Below are positions 7,729 through 16,350 of a DNA stretch of 64,000 bases, in pieces (positions within the stretch are counted from its first letter, which is position 1; each line of letters opens with the position of its first letter). The notes under the pieces were generated by a model. That model was not told the origin of the DNA and did no database searches. It worked only from the letters and a program-made list of their open reading frames with translations. Made by a program: the position numbers and the translations under genes. The stretch is from Streptomyces vietnamensis (GTDB lineage: Bacteria > Actinomycetota > Actinomycetes > Streptomycetales > Streptomycetaceae). The stretch is from assembly GCF_000830005.1 (NCBI RefSeq), contig NZ_CP010407.1, positions 4,592,001 through 4,656,000 of the forward strand, given 5' to 3'.

Positions 7729-8027
7729 CGGTCCGGGTTTCCTTCCCTCCCCCCGAGGTGCGCAGGGCGCCGGGTGGCGTCCCGCCCGTCCCGGACCATA
7801 GCGGTAGGGCGGTGCGCAGCGGAATGGTGATCAGCCTGTGAGAGCGCGCGCCGTTCTTGGCATATGCCGCGGAAGGGGAGGTACTTGCCCCTGCGCGGTC
7901 CGCACGGGGGCTTCGTGCCCATGAGAAACGTCACGCCCGTCGAGCCGTGGCCGGGCCGTGAAGGTGGCTCGTGTCACGTCGCTCCCGTCACATCGCCACA
8001 TCGCTCCCGTCACGCCGCTCCCGTTGC

Positions 8028-8098
8028 GAAGGTGGGCGGCCCCCCTCGCGATCACGAAGGCGGGCGACCCCCCTCGCGATCACGAAGGGCGGACCACT
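8028..8098. repeat. 28-bp tandem repeat spanning the stop codon of the NlpC/P60 gene
   Basis: The gene's last codons plus stop (minus strand CGCCCTTCGTGATCGCGAGG) are repeated once with a period of 28 bp, with a third degenerate partial copy. Each full copy contains a TGA. The rest of the 351-bp gap 7729-8079 holds further GTGACGGGAGCG-type near-repeats around 7965-8022 and no supported gene. Confidence 0.8.
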
Positions 8099-9129
8099 CC
8101 CAGGATCTCCATCGTGCCCGCGCCCGCGAGCGTGACGTTCCGGCCCGGGCGCGGCGCATGCACGATCATGCCGTTCCCGACGTACATCCCGATGTGGCTC
8201 GCGTCCTTGAAGTAGACGATCAGGTCGCCGGGCCGCATGTCCTTGATGTCCACGTGCGGAAGCAGCCGCCACTGCTCCTGCGAGGTGCGCGGGATCCCCA
8301 GTCCGGCCGCGCCCCAGGAGCGCTGGGTCAGCCCGGAGCAGTCGTACGATTTCGGCCCCTCCGCGCCCCAGACGTACGGCTTGCCGATCTGCGCCGTCGC
8401 GAACTCGACCGCCTTCCTGCCCTCCGCCGTCGCGCCTTCCTTCAGGCCGTCGAGGACGCCGGTGCCGAGCCAGGTCGTCTGGGCCCGGAGCTGGGCCTGC
8501 TCCTCCAGGCGCCGCAGCCGCTCGCGCTCCTCGGCGGCGAGCTCGGACTCCAGCTTCTTCGCGGCGGCGATCTTGTCGTTGATCTCCTTCTTCGCCTTGG
8601 CCTGCTTGACGCGGTTGGCCTCCAGCTTGGTCCAGTTGGCGCCGGCGTCCTTGGCGTACGTGTCCAACTCGGCCTGGGCGCGGGTCATCTCGCCCAGGAG
8701 GTCGGTGGTGGCCTTGGCCCCCGCCTTGAGCCGTCCGGCGGCGTCGAGGAAGAGCTGCGGGTCGTTCGTGAGGACGAGCTGCGCGCCGTCCGGGAGCCCA
8801 CCGTTGCGGTACTGGGCGCGGGCGGCGGCGCCGGCCCTGGCCTTGAGGTCGTCGATCTTCTTGCGGCCGTCCACGATCAGGCGGGCGAGCTGCACGATCT
8901 CGGCGGACTGCTCCTTGGTCTTCTCCTCGGCGAGGTTGTACGCGTCGGTGGCGGCGGCGGCCTTCCGGTACAGCTCGTCGATCTCCTGGCGCACCTCCTC
9001 CAGGCTCTTCTTCGGCGGGGGAGGGGGCAGCGGCGCGGCGGAGGCCTGGAGGGTCAGCGCGGGAGAGGCCAGCACGGTCAGGGCGCAGATCACGGTGATC
9101 GCGGCGGTGGCGTGGCGGCGTCGGTTCAC
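8080..9129 (-). CDS. Secreted NlpC/P60 peptidoglycan endopeptidase with coiled coil
   Basis: 349 residues: Sec signal peptide (RRRHATAAITVICALTVLASPALTLQASA), a Pro-rich spacer, a long coiled coil (about 40-225), and a C-terminal NlpC/P60 domain. The catalytic cysteine is in YDCSGLTQRSW and the histidine in HIGMYVGNGMIVHAP. This is the RipA/RpfB-partner type of D,L-endopeptidase that cuts peptide stems during septation or germination. GTG start with GGGGGAG upstream. A near-palindrome TTACCGTCAGTAA lies at 9161-9173 in its promoter region. Confidence 0.93.
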   Translation of the reverse strand: MNRRRHATAAITVICALTVLASPALTLQASAAPLPPPPPKKSLEEVRQEIDELYRKAAAATDAYNLAEEKTKEQSAEIVQLARLIVDGRKKIDDLKARAGAAARAQYRNGGLPDGAQLVLTNDPQLFLDAAGRLKAGAKATTDLLGEMTRAQAELDTYAKDAGANWTKLEANRVKQAKAKKEINDKIAAAKKLESELAAEERERLRRLEEQAQLRAQTTWLGTGVLDGLKEGATAEGRKAVEFATAQIGKPYVWGAEGPKSYDCSGLTQRSWGAAGLGIPRTSQEQWRLLPHVDIKDMRPGDLIVYFKDASHIGMYVGNGMIVHAPRPGRNVTLAGAGTMEILGVVRPS

Positions 9130-9442
9130 GAGCTCCCCCTCGAGTGACCCAAATCTGATTTACCGTCAGTAACTTGATGGTGACCTGGCGATAGTGCCAT
9201 GCGAAACCGGAAAGCAACAGGGGAAACCGGGGCCTGTCGGGCCTGTTCCCCCCACGGGGGACGAGTGAGGTGCGTGGGGCGTTCCCCGTGCACGAGAAAT
9301 TCAACGGGAGTTGGGGAGAGACGGGGGACCGGCCACGCGGAGTGTCACCCCTTCGGCGCCGACGTCTCCGACCGCACCGCCGGCCCGGCGGCGCCGATGC
9401 CCCCTACCGGCGCACGGTCGGACCCGCGGCGCCGACGCGTCG

Positions 9443-10243
9443 TCAGGCCCTCGGCGCCAGTGCCTCCCAGCGCACCGTGACCTCGCCCTGCCGCCAGCGG
9501 CGCGGGCCGTCCGTCAGCGGCCAGTCCGCCGCCAGGTCGCGGACGGAGCGGATCCACCGCTGCCGGGCACCGAGCGAGGCGTACGGGGCGGCCGCCGCCC
9601 ACGCCCGGTCGAAGTCCCGCAGGAAGGCGTGCACCGGCTCGCCCGGCACGTTCCGGTGGATCAGCGCCTTCGGCAGGCGTTCCGCGAGGTCCGAGGGCCG
9701 GTCGAGCGAGCCGAGCCGGGTCGCGAAGGTCACCGTGCGCGGCCCGGTCGCGTCGAGCGCCACCCACACGTGCCGGCGCCCGATCTCGTCGCAGGTCCCC
9801 TCCACGAGCAGTCCGCCGGGGGCGAGCCGCTCGCAGAGCCGTGCCCAGACGGCGGCGACCTGGTCCTCGTCGTACTGGCGCAGCACGTTCGCGGCCCGGA
9901 TCAGGGCGACCCGGCCGGGCACCGGCACCTCGAAGCCGCCGTGCACGAAGGAGAGGCCCTCGTGGACGGCTTCGTACGGCTTCGCGGCCTCGACGCGGGC
10001 GGGCTCGATCTCGATTCCGTACAGGAGGGTGCGGGGCTCGGCGGTGCGCAGCCGGGCCAGGAGCTCCACGGCGGTCCAGGGGGCGGCCCCGTACCCGAGG
10101 TCGACGGCGACCGGCGGCTCGGGGGAGCTGCGCAGGGCGGGGCCGTGGACGGCGGCGATCCAGCGGTCCATGCGGCGCAGCCGGTTCGGGTTGGTGGTCC
10201 CGCGGGTCGGGGTGCCGACGGGGCGGGTGGTGCGCGGGGCCAT
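9443..10243 (-). CDS. SAM-dependent class I methyltransferase
   Basis: 266 residues. The motif I region VAVDLGYGAAPWTAVELLARL binds SAM; LLYGIEIEPARVEAA gives the acidic post-I residue, and LAPGGLLVEGTCDEIGRRHVWV the post-II/III strand. Substrate unknown. ATG at 10243 has no Shine-Dalgarno but a TTACGCT -10-like hexamer ends 6-7 nt before it, so translation is probably leaderless. It is divergent from mshA with a minisatellite between. The 313-bp gap downstream (9130-9442) holds GGCGCCG-rich near-repeats and no supported gene. Confidence 0.75.
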   Translation of the reverse strand: MAPRTTRPVGTPTRGTTNPNRLRRMDRWIAAVHGPALRSSPEPPVAVDLGYGAAPWTAVELLARLRTAEPRTLLYGIEIEPARVEAAKPYEAVHEGLSFVHGGFEVPVPGRVALIRAANVLRQYDEDQVAAVWARLCERLAPGGLLVEGTCDEIGRRHVWVALDATGPRTVTFATRLGSLDRPSDLAERLPKALIHRNVPGEPVHAFLRDFDRAWAAAAPYASLGARQRWIRSVRDLAADWPLTDGPRRWRQGEVTVRWEALAPRA

Positions 10244-10280
10244 GCCACGAGCGTAAGGGGTGGGACAGACCGGTCCGCCC

Positions 10281-10446
10281 CGGCGGCGAACCCGGCAACG
10301 ATTCCGGCGGCGAACCCGGCGGCGAACCCGGCGGCGAACCCGGCGGCGAACCCGGCACGAGCCCGGCACGAGCCCGGCAACGATTCCGGCAGTGAACCCG
10401 GCGGCGAATCCGGCACGAGCCCGCCGGCGAACCCGGCAACGAATTG
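10281..10446. repeat. 12-bp minisatellite (GGCGGCGAACCC)n upstream of mshA
   Basis: A core of five or six near-perfect GGCGGCGAACCC units is flanked by variants (GGCAACGATTCC, GGCACGAGCCC, GGCAGTGAACCC). The array fills most of the 342-bp gap between the divergent methyltransferase and mshA starts. Slippage could change its length, and with it the promoter spacing. Confidence 0.9.
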
Positions 10447-10585
10447 GCAAAACGGCCCGTCACCGGAAATGAAAGGGGAGATTCCGGTGTTGTGGCAGCT
10501 GGAGGACGTCCCGCGCCCTCCTTGAGTCGTGCCCGAGACGGGCTCAGCCCGCCCAGCTCAGCCCCCGAGCGGAAGGACCGCCGAC

Positions 10586-11953
10586 GTGAGCCAGTACGTG
10601 TCCCGGTTCGCCGGTACCCGGCACCGGCACCCGGCGCCGGCCAGGCTCCGGCTCCCCGGCCGGCACCGCGCCCCGCGGCGCGTGGCCATGCTCAGCGTCC
10701 ACACCTCGCCGCTGCACCAGCCCGGCACGGGTGACGCGGGCGGCATGAACGTCTACATCGTCGAGCTGGCGAAACGACTCGCCGCCATCGACATCGAGGT
10801 GGAGATCTTCACCCGGGCCACCACCGGTGGCCTCCCCCCGGTGGTCGAGCTGACCCCGGGCGTGCTCGTGCGGCACGTGGACGCCGGCCCGTACGAGGGG
10901 CTGGCCAAGGAGGAGCTGCCGGCGCAGCTCTGCGCCTTCACGCACGGCGTGATGCAGGCGTGGGCGGGACACCGGCCCGGCCACTACGACCTGGTCCACT
11001 CCCACTACTGGCTCTCCGGTCACGTCGGCTGGCTGGCCGCCGAGCGCTGGGGCGTCCCGCTCGTGCACGCCATGCACACCATGGCGAAGGTCAAGAACGC
11101 GGCGCTCGCCGAGGGCGACACGCCCGAGCCCGCGGCCCGGGTGATCGGCGAGACGCAGATCGTCTCGGCCGCCGACCGGCTGATCGCCAACACGTCCGAG
11201 GAGGCCGACGAGCTGGCCCGCTTCTACGAGGCGGACCCCGGCAAGATCGCGGTCGTGCACCCGGGCGTCAACCTGGACCACTTCCGCCCCGCCGACGGCC
11301 GTGCGGCGGCCCGCGCCCGGCTCGGCCTCCCCCAGGACGCCTTCATCCCGGTCTTCGCCGGCCGAATACAGCCGCTGAAGGCCCCGGACATCCTGCTCAG
11401 CGCCGCCGCGCGGCTCCTGGAAGAGGACCCCTCCCTTCGCACCCGCATGGTCGTCCCGGTGGTGGGCGGCCCGAGCGGCAGCGGCCTGGCCAAGCCGGAG
11501 CAGCTGCAGAAGCTGGCCGCCAAGCTCGGGATCTCGGACGTCGTGCGCTTCCACCCGCCGGTGGGCCAGGACCGGCTGGCGGACTGGTTCCGCGCGGCCA
11601 GCGTGCTGGTCATGCCCTCGTACAGCGAGTCCTTCGGCCTGGTCGCGATCGAGGCGCAGGCGGCCGGCACCCCGGTCGTCGCGGCGGCGGTCGGCGGCCT
11701 GCCCGTGGCCGTACGGGACGAGGTGACCGGTTTCCTGGTCCAGGGGCACGACCCGGCGGACTACGCCCGCGCTCTGGGCCGCTTCGTGGCGGACCCGTCC
11801 CTCTCGGCCCGGATGGGCGAGGCGGCGGCGCTGCACGCGGGTTCCTTCGGCTGGGACACGGCGGCCTCGGGCACGGCGGACGTGTACACGGCCGCCATGC
11901 ACGACCACCGGCTGCGCGAGAACCGCCGTCGCGTACGCTCGCACCATGGCTGA
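10586..11953 (+). CDS. mshA: D-inositol-3-phosphate glycosyltransferase, mycothiol biosynthesis
   Basis: 455-residue GT-B family 4 enzyme that transfers GlcNAc from UDP-GlcNAc to 1L-myo-inositol-1-phosphate, the first step of mycothiol synthesis. Seen: N-terminal [19 protein letters not shown] (acceptor and UDP loop), [17 protein letters not shown], and the E-x7-E motif in [23 protein letters not shown] at 10586 (VSQYVSR) has GGAAGGA 8 nt upstream and matches the Streptomyces start; an ATG at 10529 is less likely. The 3' end overlaps the ybjN-like gene by 8 bp. Confidence 0.96.
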   Translation: MSQYVSRFAGTRHRHPAPARLRLPGRHRAPRRVAMLSVHTSPLHQPGTGDAGGMNVYIVELAKRLAAIDIEVEIFTRATTGGLPPVVELTPGVLVRHVDAGPYEGLAKEELPAQLCAFTHGVMQAWAGHRPGHYDLVHSHYWLSGHVGWLAAERWGVPLVHAMHTMAKVKNAALAEGDTPEPAARVIGETQIVSAADRLIANTSEEADELARFYEADPGKIAVVHPGVNLDHFRPADGRAAARARLGLPQDAFIPVFAGRIQPLKAPDILLSAAARLLEEDPSLRTRMVVPVVGGPSGSGLAKPEQLQKLAAKLGISDVVRFHPPVGQDRLADWFRAASVLVMPSYSESFGLVAIEAQAAGTPVVAAAVGGLPVAVRDEVTGFLVQGHDPADYARALGRFVADPSLSARMGEAAALHAGSFGWDTAASGTADVYTAAMHDHRLRENRRRVRSHHG

Positions 11954-12434
11954 GGACGTTCGGCGGATCATCGAGGAAGCGTTCGACGAGTCGGAGCTCG
12001 ACTGGGAGTCCCCGGAGCCCGGCTCGTACGTCGTGAAGCTCCCGGGCACGCGCAAGCTGTTCACCACCCTGTCACTGCGAGTGGGCCGCCACTCCCTCTC
12101 CCTCAACGCCTTCGTCATCCGCCACCCGGACGAGAACGAGGCGGGCGTCCACCGCTGGCTGCTCGAACGCAACCTCAAGCTGTACGGGGTGAGTTACGCG
12201 GTCGACGCCCTCGGCGACGTCTACCTCGCCGGCAAACTGCCGCTGGCCGCCGTCACACCGGAGGAACTGGACCGGCTGCTCGGCTCGGTCCTGGAGGCGG
12301 CGGACGGCGACTTCAACACGCTCCTGGAACTGGGCTTCGCGTCGGCGATCCGCCGCGAGTACGAGTGGCGGGTGTCGCGCGGCGAGTCGACCCGCAACCT
12401 GGACGCGTTCAAGAACCTGACCCGGAAGTCGTAG
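11946..12434 (+). CDS. YbjN domain protein
   Basis: 162 residues of the YbjN/type III chaperone-like fold: [21 protein letters not shown] then [36 protein letters not shown]. Function is unknown; the gene follows mshA in mycobacteria too (Rv0487), and the 8-bp overlap with mshA here shows cotranscription. It may assist mycothiol biosynthesis or have an unrelated chaperone role. Confidence 0.88.
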   Translation: MAEDVRRIIEEAFDESELDWESPEPGSYVVKLPGTRKLFTTLSLRVGRHSLSLNAFVIRHPDENEAGVHRWLLERNLKLYGVSYAVDALGDVYLAGKLPLAAVTPEELDRLLGSVLEAADGDFNTLLELGFASAIRREYEWRVSRGESTRNLDAFKNLTRKS

Positions 12435-12500
12435 CCCTGGGCGGCGCGCGCCCACCGGGTGACGCGGTCGGGCCCGTCCCCGCCCCCACCCCCGCCTGAG

Positions 12501-12776
12501 ATGCTGGTGAACGGCCACGAGAGTAGCGTGGAAAGGGTGATTGAAGGGCCGTCCGGAAAGTCCCCCGGCGGTTCTGCGGCCAAGAAGCGAGGTGGCCGGG
12601 CCGCGGAGCGGCTGAAGGAGTTCCTCGCTGCTCGAAAGCCGGTGGAAGCGGCCTCCCGGGCGCCCGGAGAGGGCACGGACGACGAGGACCTCCGCCGGAT
12701 CGACGACGAGTCGGCGTCCTCGGACGGAGCCGGTTCTTCGGGGGTCTCGAACTCCCCGGATTCCCAGGCCGATTGA
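12501..12776 (+). CDS. Small hydrophilic protein of unknown function
   Basis: About 91 residues, unrecognised. It is low-complexity: a basic middle (GGSAAKKRGGRAAERLKEFLAARK) and an acidic/serine-rich tail (GTDDEDLRRIDDESASSDGAG). No membrane segment or Cys. Start is uncertain (ATG 12501; GTGs at 12528 and 12537 also in frame) and no strong ribosome site is seen. It lies 66 bp after the ybjN-like gene and may be the last gene of that transcript. Confidence 0.5.
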   Translation: MLVNGHESSVERVIEGPSGKSPGGSAAKKRGGRAAERLKEFLAARKPVEAASRAPGEGTDDEDLRRIDDESASSDGAGSSGVSNSPDSQAD

Positions 12777-12856
12777 CGGCATCGGCAACCCAGAGAGCGC
12801 TCGCCTGGTCGGCGCATGGCGTGAAGTGCCTGCGCCGGCGCCCAGGAGGTACAGCG

Positions 12857-15382
12857 ATGCAGAAACCGACTGCTTCCGGCCGGCACGCGCCACAGCGCCC
12901 GCAGGGCGGCAAGGCCCTGGTCAGACTGGTGCAAGAGCTCACCCGTGTCGGGCTGGACGAGGAAGCAATCGCCGCGATCCGCGCGGCCGCCCCCGAACTC
13001 GAACCGCACGAGCTGGTGGCCAGAGCCGCGGGGCCGGAGAGGGCCCGGACGGCACGGGAAGCGGCGGCGGCACGCGAGGAGGACGGCGACCCCGGCGAAT
13101 ACGGCGCTCCGGTCACGCAGAGCGTCGCCGCCGAGTACCGGGCCGTGGCGGAGCACCTGGCCGAGCCCGCCGCCGTGGCGGGACCGGGGTGGCGCTCGAT
13201 CGGCCCGTGGACCGTCCCGAACGGGCAGACGTACGGGGCGAGCCGCGTCAACGTCTCGGGCCGGATCTCCTCCATAGCCCCCGATCCCGCCGACCCCGCG
13301 CACCTGCTCGTCGGGGCCGCCAACGGCGGTGTCTGGGAGAGCGACGACCGCGGCGCCTCCTGGGCACCCCGTACGGACGACGCGGCGACGCTCACCGTGG
13401 GAGCCATCGCCTTCGACCCCGCGGCCCCGGGGACCGTACTCGCCGGGACAGGAGAGGGGAACTGGTGGTCGTGGCTGGGCGCCGGCGTGCTGCGGTCGAC
13501 CGACGGCGGTACGAAATGGGCGCCCCTGTGCACCGAGCCGTTCGTCGGGCAGGGCTTCTTCGACCTGACCTTCGACCCCACCCGGGAGAACACCGTGCTC
13601 GCGGGCACGGACCGCGGGCTGTACACGTCCACCGACGGCGGAGCCGGCTGGACCCGGCGCAGGTCCGTACGGACCTGGTCGGTCTCGGTCTCCGGCACGG
13701 GCGAAGCGCTGGCCGCCTGCGAGGACGGGCTCTTCCGCTCGACCGACGGCGGAGCCGTCTGGAACGCCGTGGCCCTCCCCGGCGCGACCACGCCCTTCAT
13801 CCGGTGCGCCGTGGCGACGGCTCCGTCCGACGCCACCGTCGCCTACGCGTGGGCCGCCCTCTCCAGCGGGGCGCCGAAGCTCTGGCGCAGGACCGGCGGG
13901 GCCTGGACCGCGGTGACACCGCCCGCCGCGGACACCGGCCAGGCCGACTACGACTGGTTCCTCGCCGTGGCCCCCGACCGCGCGGACCGGGTGTACGTCG
14001 GTGCCATCGACGCCCACCGGGGCGAACTCTCCGGGACGACGTGGACCTGGCGCAACATCTCGACCAAGAAGCCCACCGGCGACTCCATCCACCCCGACCA
14101 GCACGCCATCGCCTTCGAGCCCGGCAGTCCCGACGTGCTGTACGTGGGCAACGACGGCGGGCTGTTCCGCAGTCCCGACCGCGGCCTCACCTGGAAGCAC
14201 CTCAACAACGGCTTGGTCATCGGTGAATTCGAGTACCTGTCACAGGACTTCGGTTCGTCGCGCTGGCTGCTGGGCGGCACGCAGGACAACGGCACCGTCC
14301 GCTGGACCGGCTCCCCCGAGTGGACGCACGTGCAGGACGGGGACGGCGGCGACTGCGCGGTCAACCGCGCCCACCCGGACACCGTCTTCCACACGTTCTA
14401 CAAGATGAGCCCGGAGCGTTCCGACAGCCGGGGCGAGCCGGGCAGCTGGTTCCCCGTGAAGCCGCCGGTGCCGGCCGGCGAGAAGTCGCAGTTCTATCCG
14501 CCGATGGAGACCAGCGCCACCAACGGCAGTACCGTCGCACTCGGCGGCGGCGCCCTCTACGTCTCGCGCGACAACGCGGCCCACTGGACCCGGCTGGAGT
14601 TTCCCACCGCGGGCACGGCCAGCGCCATGTACGTCCCCCATGCCGACCAGGTCCTCGTGGGCACCACGACGGGCGAGCTGTACCGCACCACCTGGTCGGG
14701 CAGCGCATGGAGCGCGCTCGGCGCACTGGCGACGCCCAGGAGCGGGGCCCAGGTGTCCGACATCCACGCCGACGCCACCGACACCCAGCGGATCTGGGTG
14801 ACGCACAGCCGGCCCGGTGGCGGTCGCATCTGGCACTCCACCGACGGTGGCGGCAGCTGGACGAACCGCTCCGCCGGACTGCCCCCGCTGCCGCTCAACG
14901 CGGTGGAGGTCGACCCGACCGACCGCGACCGCATCTGGGTGGCCGCGGACCTGGGCGTCTACCAGAGCACCGACGGGGGAAGCACCTGGCAGACCTTCTC
15001 CGACAGACTGCCCAACGCGTTCATCGGAGACATCGTGCTGCATCCGCACGCCCGGGTGCTGCGCGCGGGGACGCGCAACAGGGGCGTGTGGGAGATTCCC
15101 GTCGACGGCTGGCCGACCGAACCGGTGTGCGGCACCCAGTGGACCGGCACGCTGGCCGGAGGCGCGAAGCAGACCTGGTCCACGGTCGACTGGCCCGCGA
15201 CCTGGCACGTCCTGTGGACCGTCATGCCGGTCACCCCCAAGCCCGGTGCTCCTCAGCTCCGCTGGACCGTCCAGGTGGAGCGGGCGTCCAACGAGTACGT
15301 CACCTATCGGATCGCCGTCGTCAACCTGACTGCGGAGCCGGTCTCCCTGGAAGGCCGCTACGCGATCCTCAGCCGTTACTGA
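12857..15382 (+). CDS. Asp-box (BNR/sortilin-type) beta-propeller protein with C-terminal jelly-roll-like domain
   Basis: 841 residues, strong AGGAGG before ATG, no signal peptide. Residues 1-110 are helical and charged. The propeller follows, with at least seven Asp-box turns (S-x-D-x-G-x-x-W): ESDDRGASW, RSTDGGTKW, TSTDGGAGW, RSTDGGAVW, RSPDRGLTW, HSTDGGGSW, QSTDGGSTW, as in sialidase/xyloglucanase-like propellers; no sialidase Arg triad or catalytic Tyr could be assigned. The last ~80 residues (TQWTGTLAGGAKQTWSTVDW onwards) match the next gene's whole product at about half of positions. First gene of a four-gene operon inserted between ybjN-like and gpmA regions. Confidence 0.85.
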   Translation: MQKPTASGRHAPQRPQGGKALVRLVQELTRVGLDEEAIAAIRAAAPELEPHELVARAAGPERARTAREAAAAREEDGDPGEYGAPVTQSVAAEYRAVAEHLAEPAAVAGPGWRSIGPWTVPNGQTYGASRVNVSGRISSIAPDPADPAHLLVGAANGGVWESDDRGASWAPRTDDAATLTVGAIAFDPAAPGTVLAGTGEGNWWSWLGAGVLRSTDGGTKWAPLCTEPFVGQGFFDLTFDPTRENTVLAGTDRGLYTSTDGGAGWTRRRSVRTWSVSVSGTGEALAACEDGLFRSTDGGAVWNAVALPGATTPFIRCAVATAPSDATVAYAWAALSSGAPKLWRRTGGAWTAVTPPAADTGQADYDWFLAVAPDRADRVYVGAIDAHRGELSGTTWTWRNISTKKPTGDSIHPDQHAIAFEPGSPDVLYVGNDGGLFRSPDRGLTWKHLNNGLVIGEFEYLSQDFGSSRWLLGGTQDNGTVRWTGSPEWTHVQDGDGGDCAVNRAHPDTVFHTFYKMSPERSDSRGEPGSWFPVKPPVPAGEKSQFYPPMETSATNGSTVALGGGALYVSRDNAAHWTRLEFPTAGTASAMYVPHADQVLVGTTTGELYRTTWSGSAWSALGALATPRSGAQVSDIHADATDTQRIWVTHSRPGGGRIWHSTDGGGSWTNRSAGLPPLPLNAVEVDPTDRDRIWVAADLGVYQSTDGGSTWQTFSDRLPNAFIGDIVLHPHARVLRAGTRNRGVWEIPVDGWPTEPVCGTQWTGTLAGGAKQTWSTVDWPATWHVLWTVMPVTPKPGAPQLRWTVQVERASNEYVTYRIAVVNLTAEPVSLEGRYAILSRY

Positions 15383-15395
15383 AGGGGAATCGGCC

Positions 15396-15653
15396 ATGTG
15401 GACCAATACGCAGTTCACCGGCTCGCTGGGGCCCGGCGCGACCCAGAGCTGGTCCACCGTCGACTGGCCCGCGAGCTGGCACGTCGTCTGGTACGTGGTG
15501 CCGACCTCACCGGCTCAGGGCGCGCCCCAGGTCGACTGGGACGTCGCCGTCGAGCGGGCGTCCGAGGACAAGGCCACGTACTGGATCACCGTCAAGAACC
15601 TCACATCGAAGACGGTCACGTTCGAGGGCCGGTACGCGGTTCTCAACAACTGA
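15396..15653 (+). CDS. Free-standing copy of the propeller protein's C-terminal domain
   Basis: 85 residues, AAGGGG ribosome site, 13 nt after the propeller gene. Nearly every feature of the upstream protein's C-terminus recurs: WSTVDWPASWHVVWYVVP, GAPQVDWDVAVERAS, TYWITVKNLTSKTVTFEGRYAVL. It looks like a beta-sandwich of alternating hydrophobic strands without Cys or signal. A tandem domain duplication followed by separation is the simplest origin; function unknown, perhaps an oligomerisation partner or shared ligand-binding domain. Confidence 0.85.
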   Translation: MWTNTQFTGSLGPGATQSWSTVDWPASWHVVWYVVPTSPAQGAPQVDWDVAVERASEDKATYWITVKNLTSKTVTFEGRYAVLNN

Positions 15654-15690
15654 CCCGAGCGGTGCCCGGCGGCGCAGGGAGATGACCGCG

Positions 15691-15999
15691 ATGCGCATCA
15701 CCATCGAGATCGACGCTCACGACGAACCCGCATCGACGACGACAACGACAACGGCGACGGGCGCGGCCGCGGCCGCGACGCGGGAGAAGCCGGCGTACAC
15801 GGGTTACGCGTTGGACGCCGGACCGGCCCCCGTGGGCCTGGCCGCGAGGAACGGCACGGTGTGGGAGCCGCCCGCCTTCACCGAGGCGCCACCGGACCGT
15901 GCCGCCGCCGCTCCCGCCTCCGGCTCCTACGCCCGGGGAGGAGCGCCGGCCGTGCTGTCGGCCGGGCGGGCGCCGACCGAGGAGGAGATCGCGCGATGA
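15691..15999 (+). CDS. Small low-complexity protein of the propeller operon
   Basis: 102 residues, unrecognised. A short ordered start (MRITIEIDAHDEP) is followed by Thr/Ala runs and an Ala/Pro/Gly-rich body (YALDAGPAPVGLAARNGTVWEPP), ending TEEEIAR. ATG 15691 has AGGGAG 9 nt upstream; an in-frame ATG at 15682 overlaps that site. The stop overlaps the next start (ATGA). Confidence 0.65.
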   Translation: MRITIEIDAHDEPASTTTTTTATGAAAAATREKPAYTGYALDAGPAPVGLAARNGTVWEPPAFTEAPPDRAAAAPASGSYARGGAPAVLSAGRAPTEEEIAR

Positions 16000-16259
16000 A
16001 CACGACGCCCGGGCAGCTCCGACGACATGTACGCGTGCGCGGCTGGCTGGAATCCGCCGCCGCGGCCGTCAGCGGCATCGTGCTCGTACTGACCCTGGTC
16101 TGGCACGACTGGATCGAGCGCGTCTTCGGCGTCGAACCCGACCAGGGCAGCGGCTCACTGGAGTGGGCCGTCGTCGCCGTGGCCCTCTGCGCCACCATCG
16201 TCTTCTCGTTGCTCGCGCGCAGCGAATGGCGCAGAGCCAGGGTGCCGCGCCCCGAGTGA
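15996..16259 (+). CDS. Small two-helix membrane protein of the propeller operon
   Basis: 87 residues with two transmembrane helices (about 19-37, AAAAVSGIVLVLTLVWHDW, and 57-75, EWAVVAVALCATIVFSLLA) and basic ends (LRRHVRVRGW; RSEWRRARVPRPE). Translationally coupled (ATGA) to the preceding gene. It could anchor the otherwise soluble propeller proteins at the membrane; this is inference. Confidence 0.75.
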   Translation: MNTTPGQLRRHVRVRGWLESAAAAVSGIVLVLTLVWHDWIERVFGVEPDQGSGSLEWAVVAVALCATIVFSLLARSEWRRARVPRPE

Positions 16260-16275
16260 CCCGTCCCTGCTCCTC

Positions 16276-16321
16276 GTCCGCCCGGGAAGGGGCGCCGAGT
16301 CCGCCCGGGAAGGGGCGCCGA
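16276..16321. repeat. Exact 23-bp direct repeat, two copies
   Basis: GTCCGCCCGGGAAGGGGCGC plus three bases occurs at 16276-16298 and again at 16299-16321 with no mismatch, in the gap between the convergent propeller operon and MFS gene. Confidence 0.9.
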
Positions 16322-16350
16322 CGTTCCCGGACGGCGGCGCGGTGGGCGGT

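Noticed and set aside
9130..9330. c-di-AMP (ydaO) riboswitch before the NlpC/P60 gene
   Set aside because: Such riboswitches precede wall hydrolase genes in actinobacteria, but I cannot find the conserved motifs here.
10260..10472. Arg-rich open frame in the mshA minisatellite
   Set aside because: Product is a direct translation of the 12-bp repeat; no ribosome site or conservation signal.
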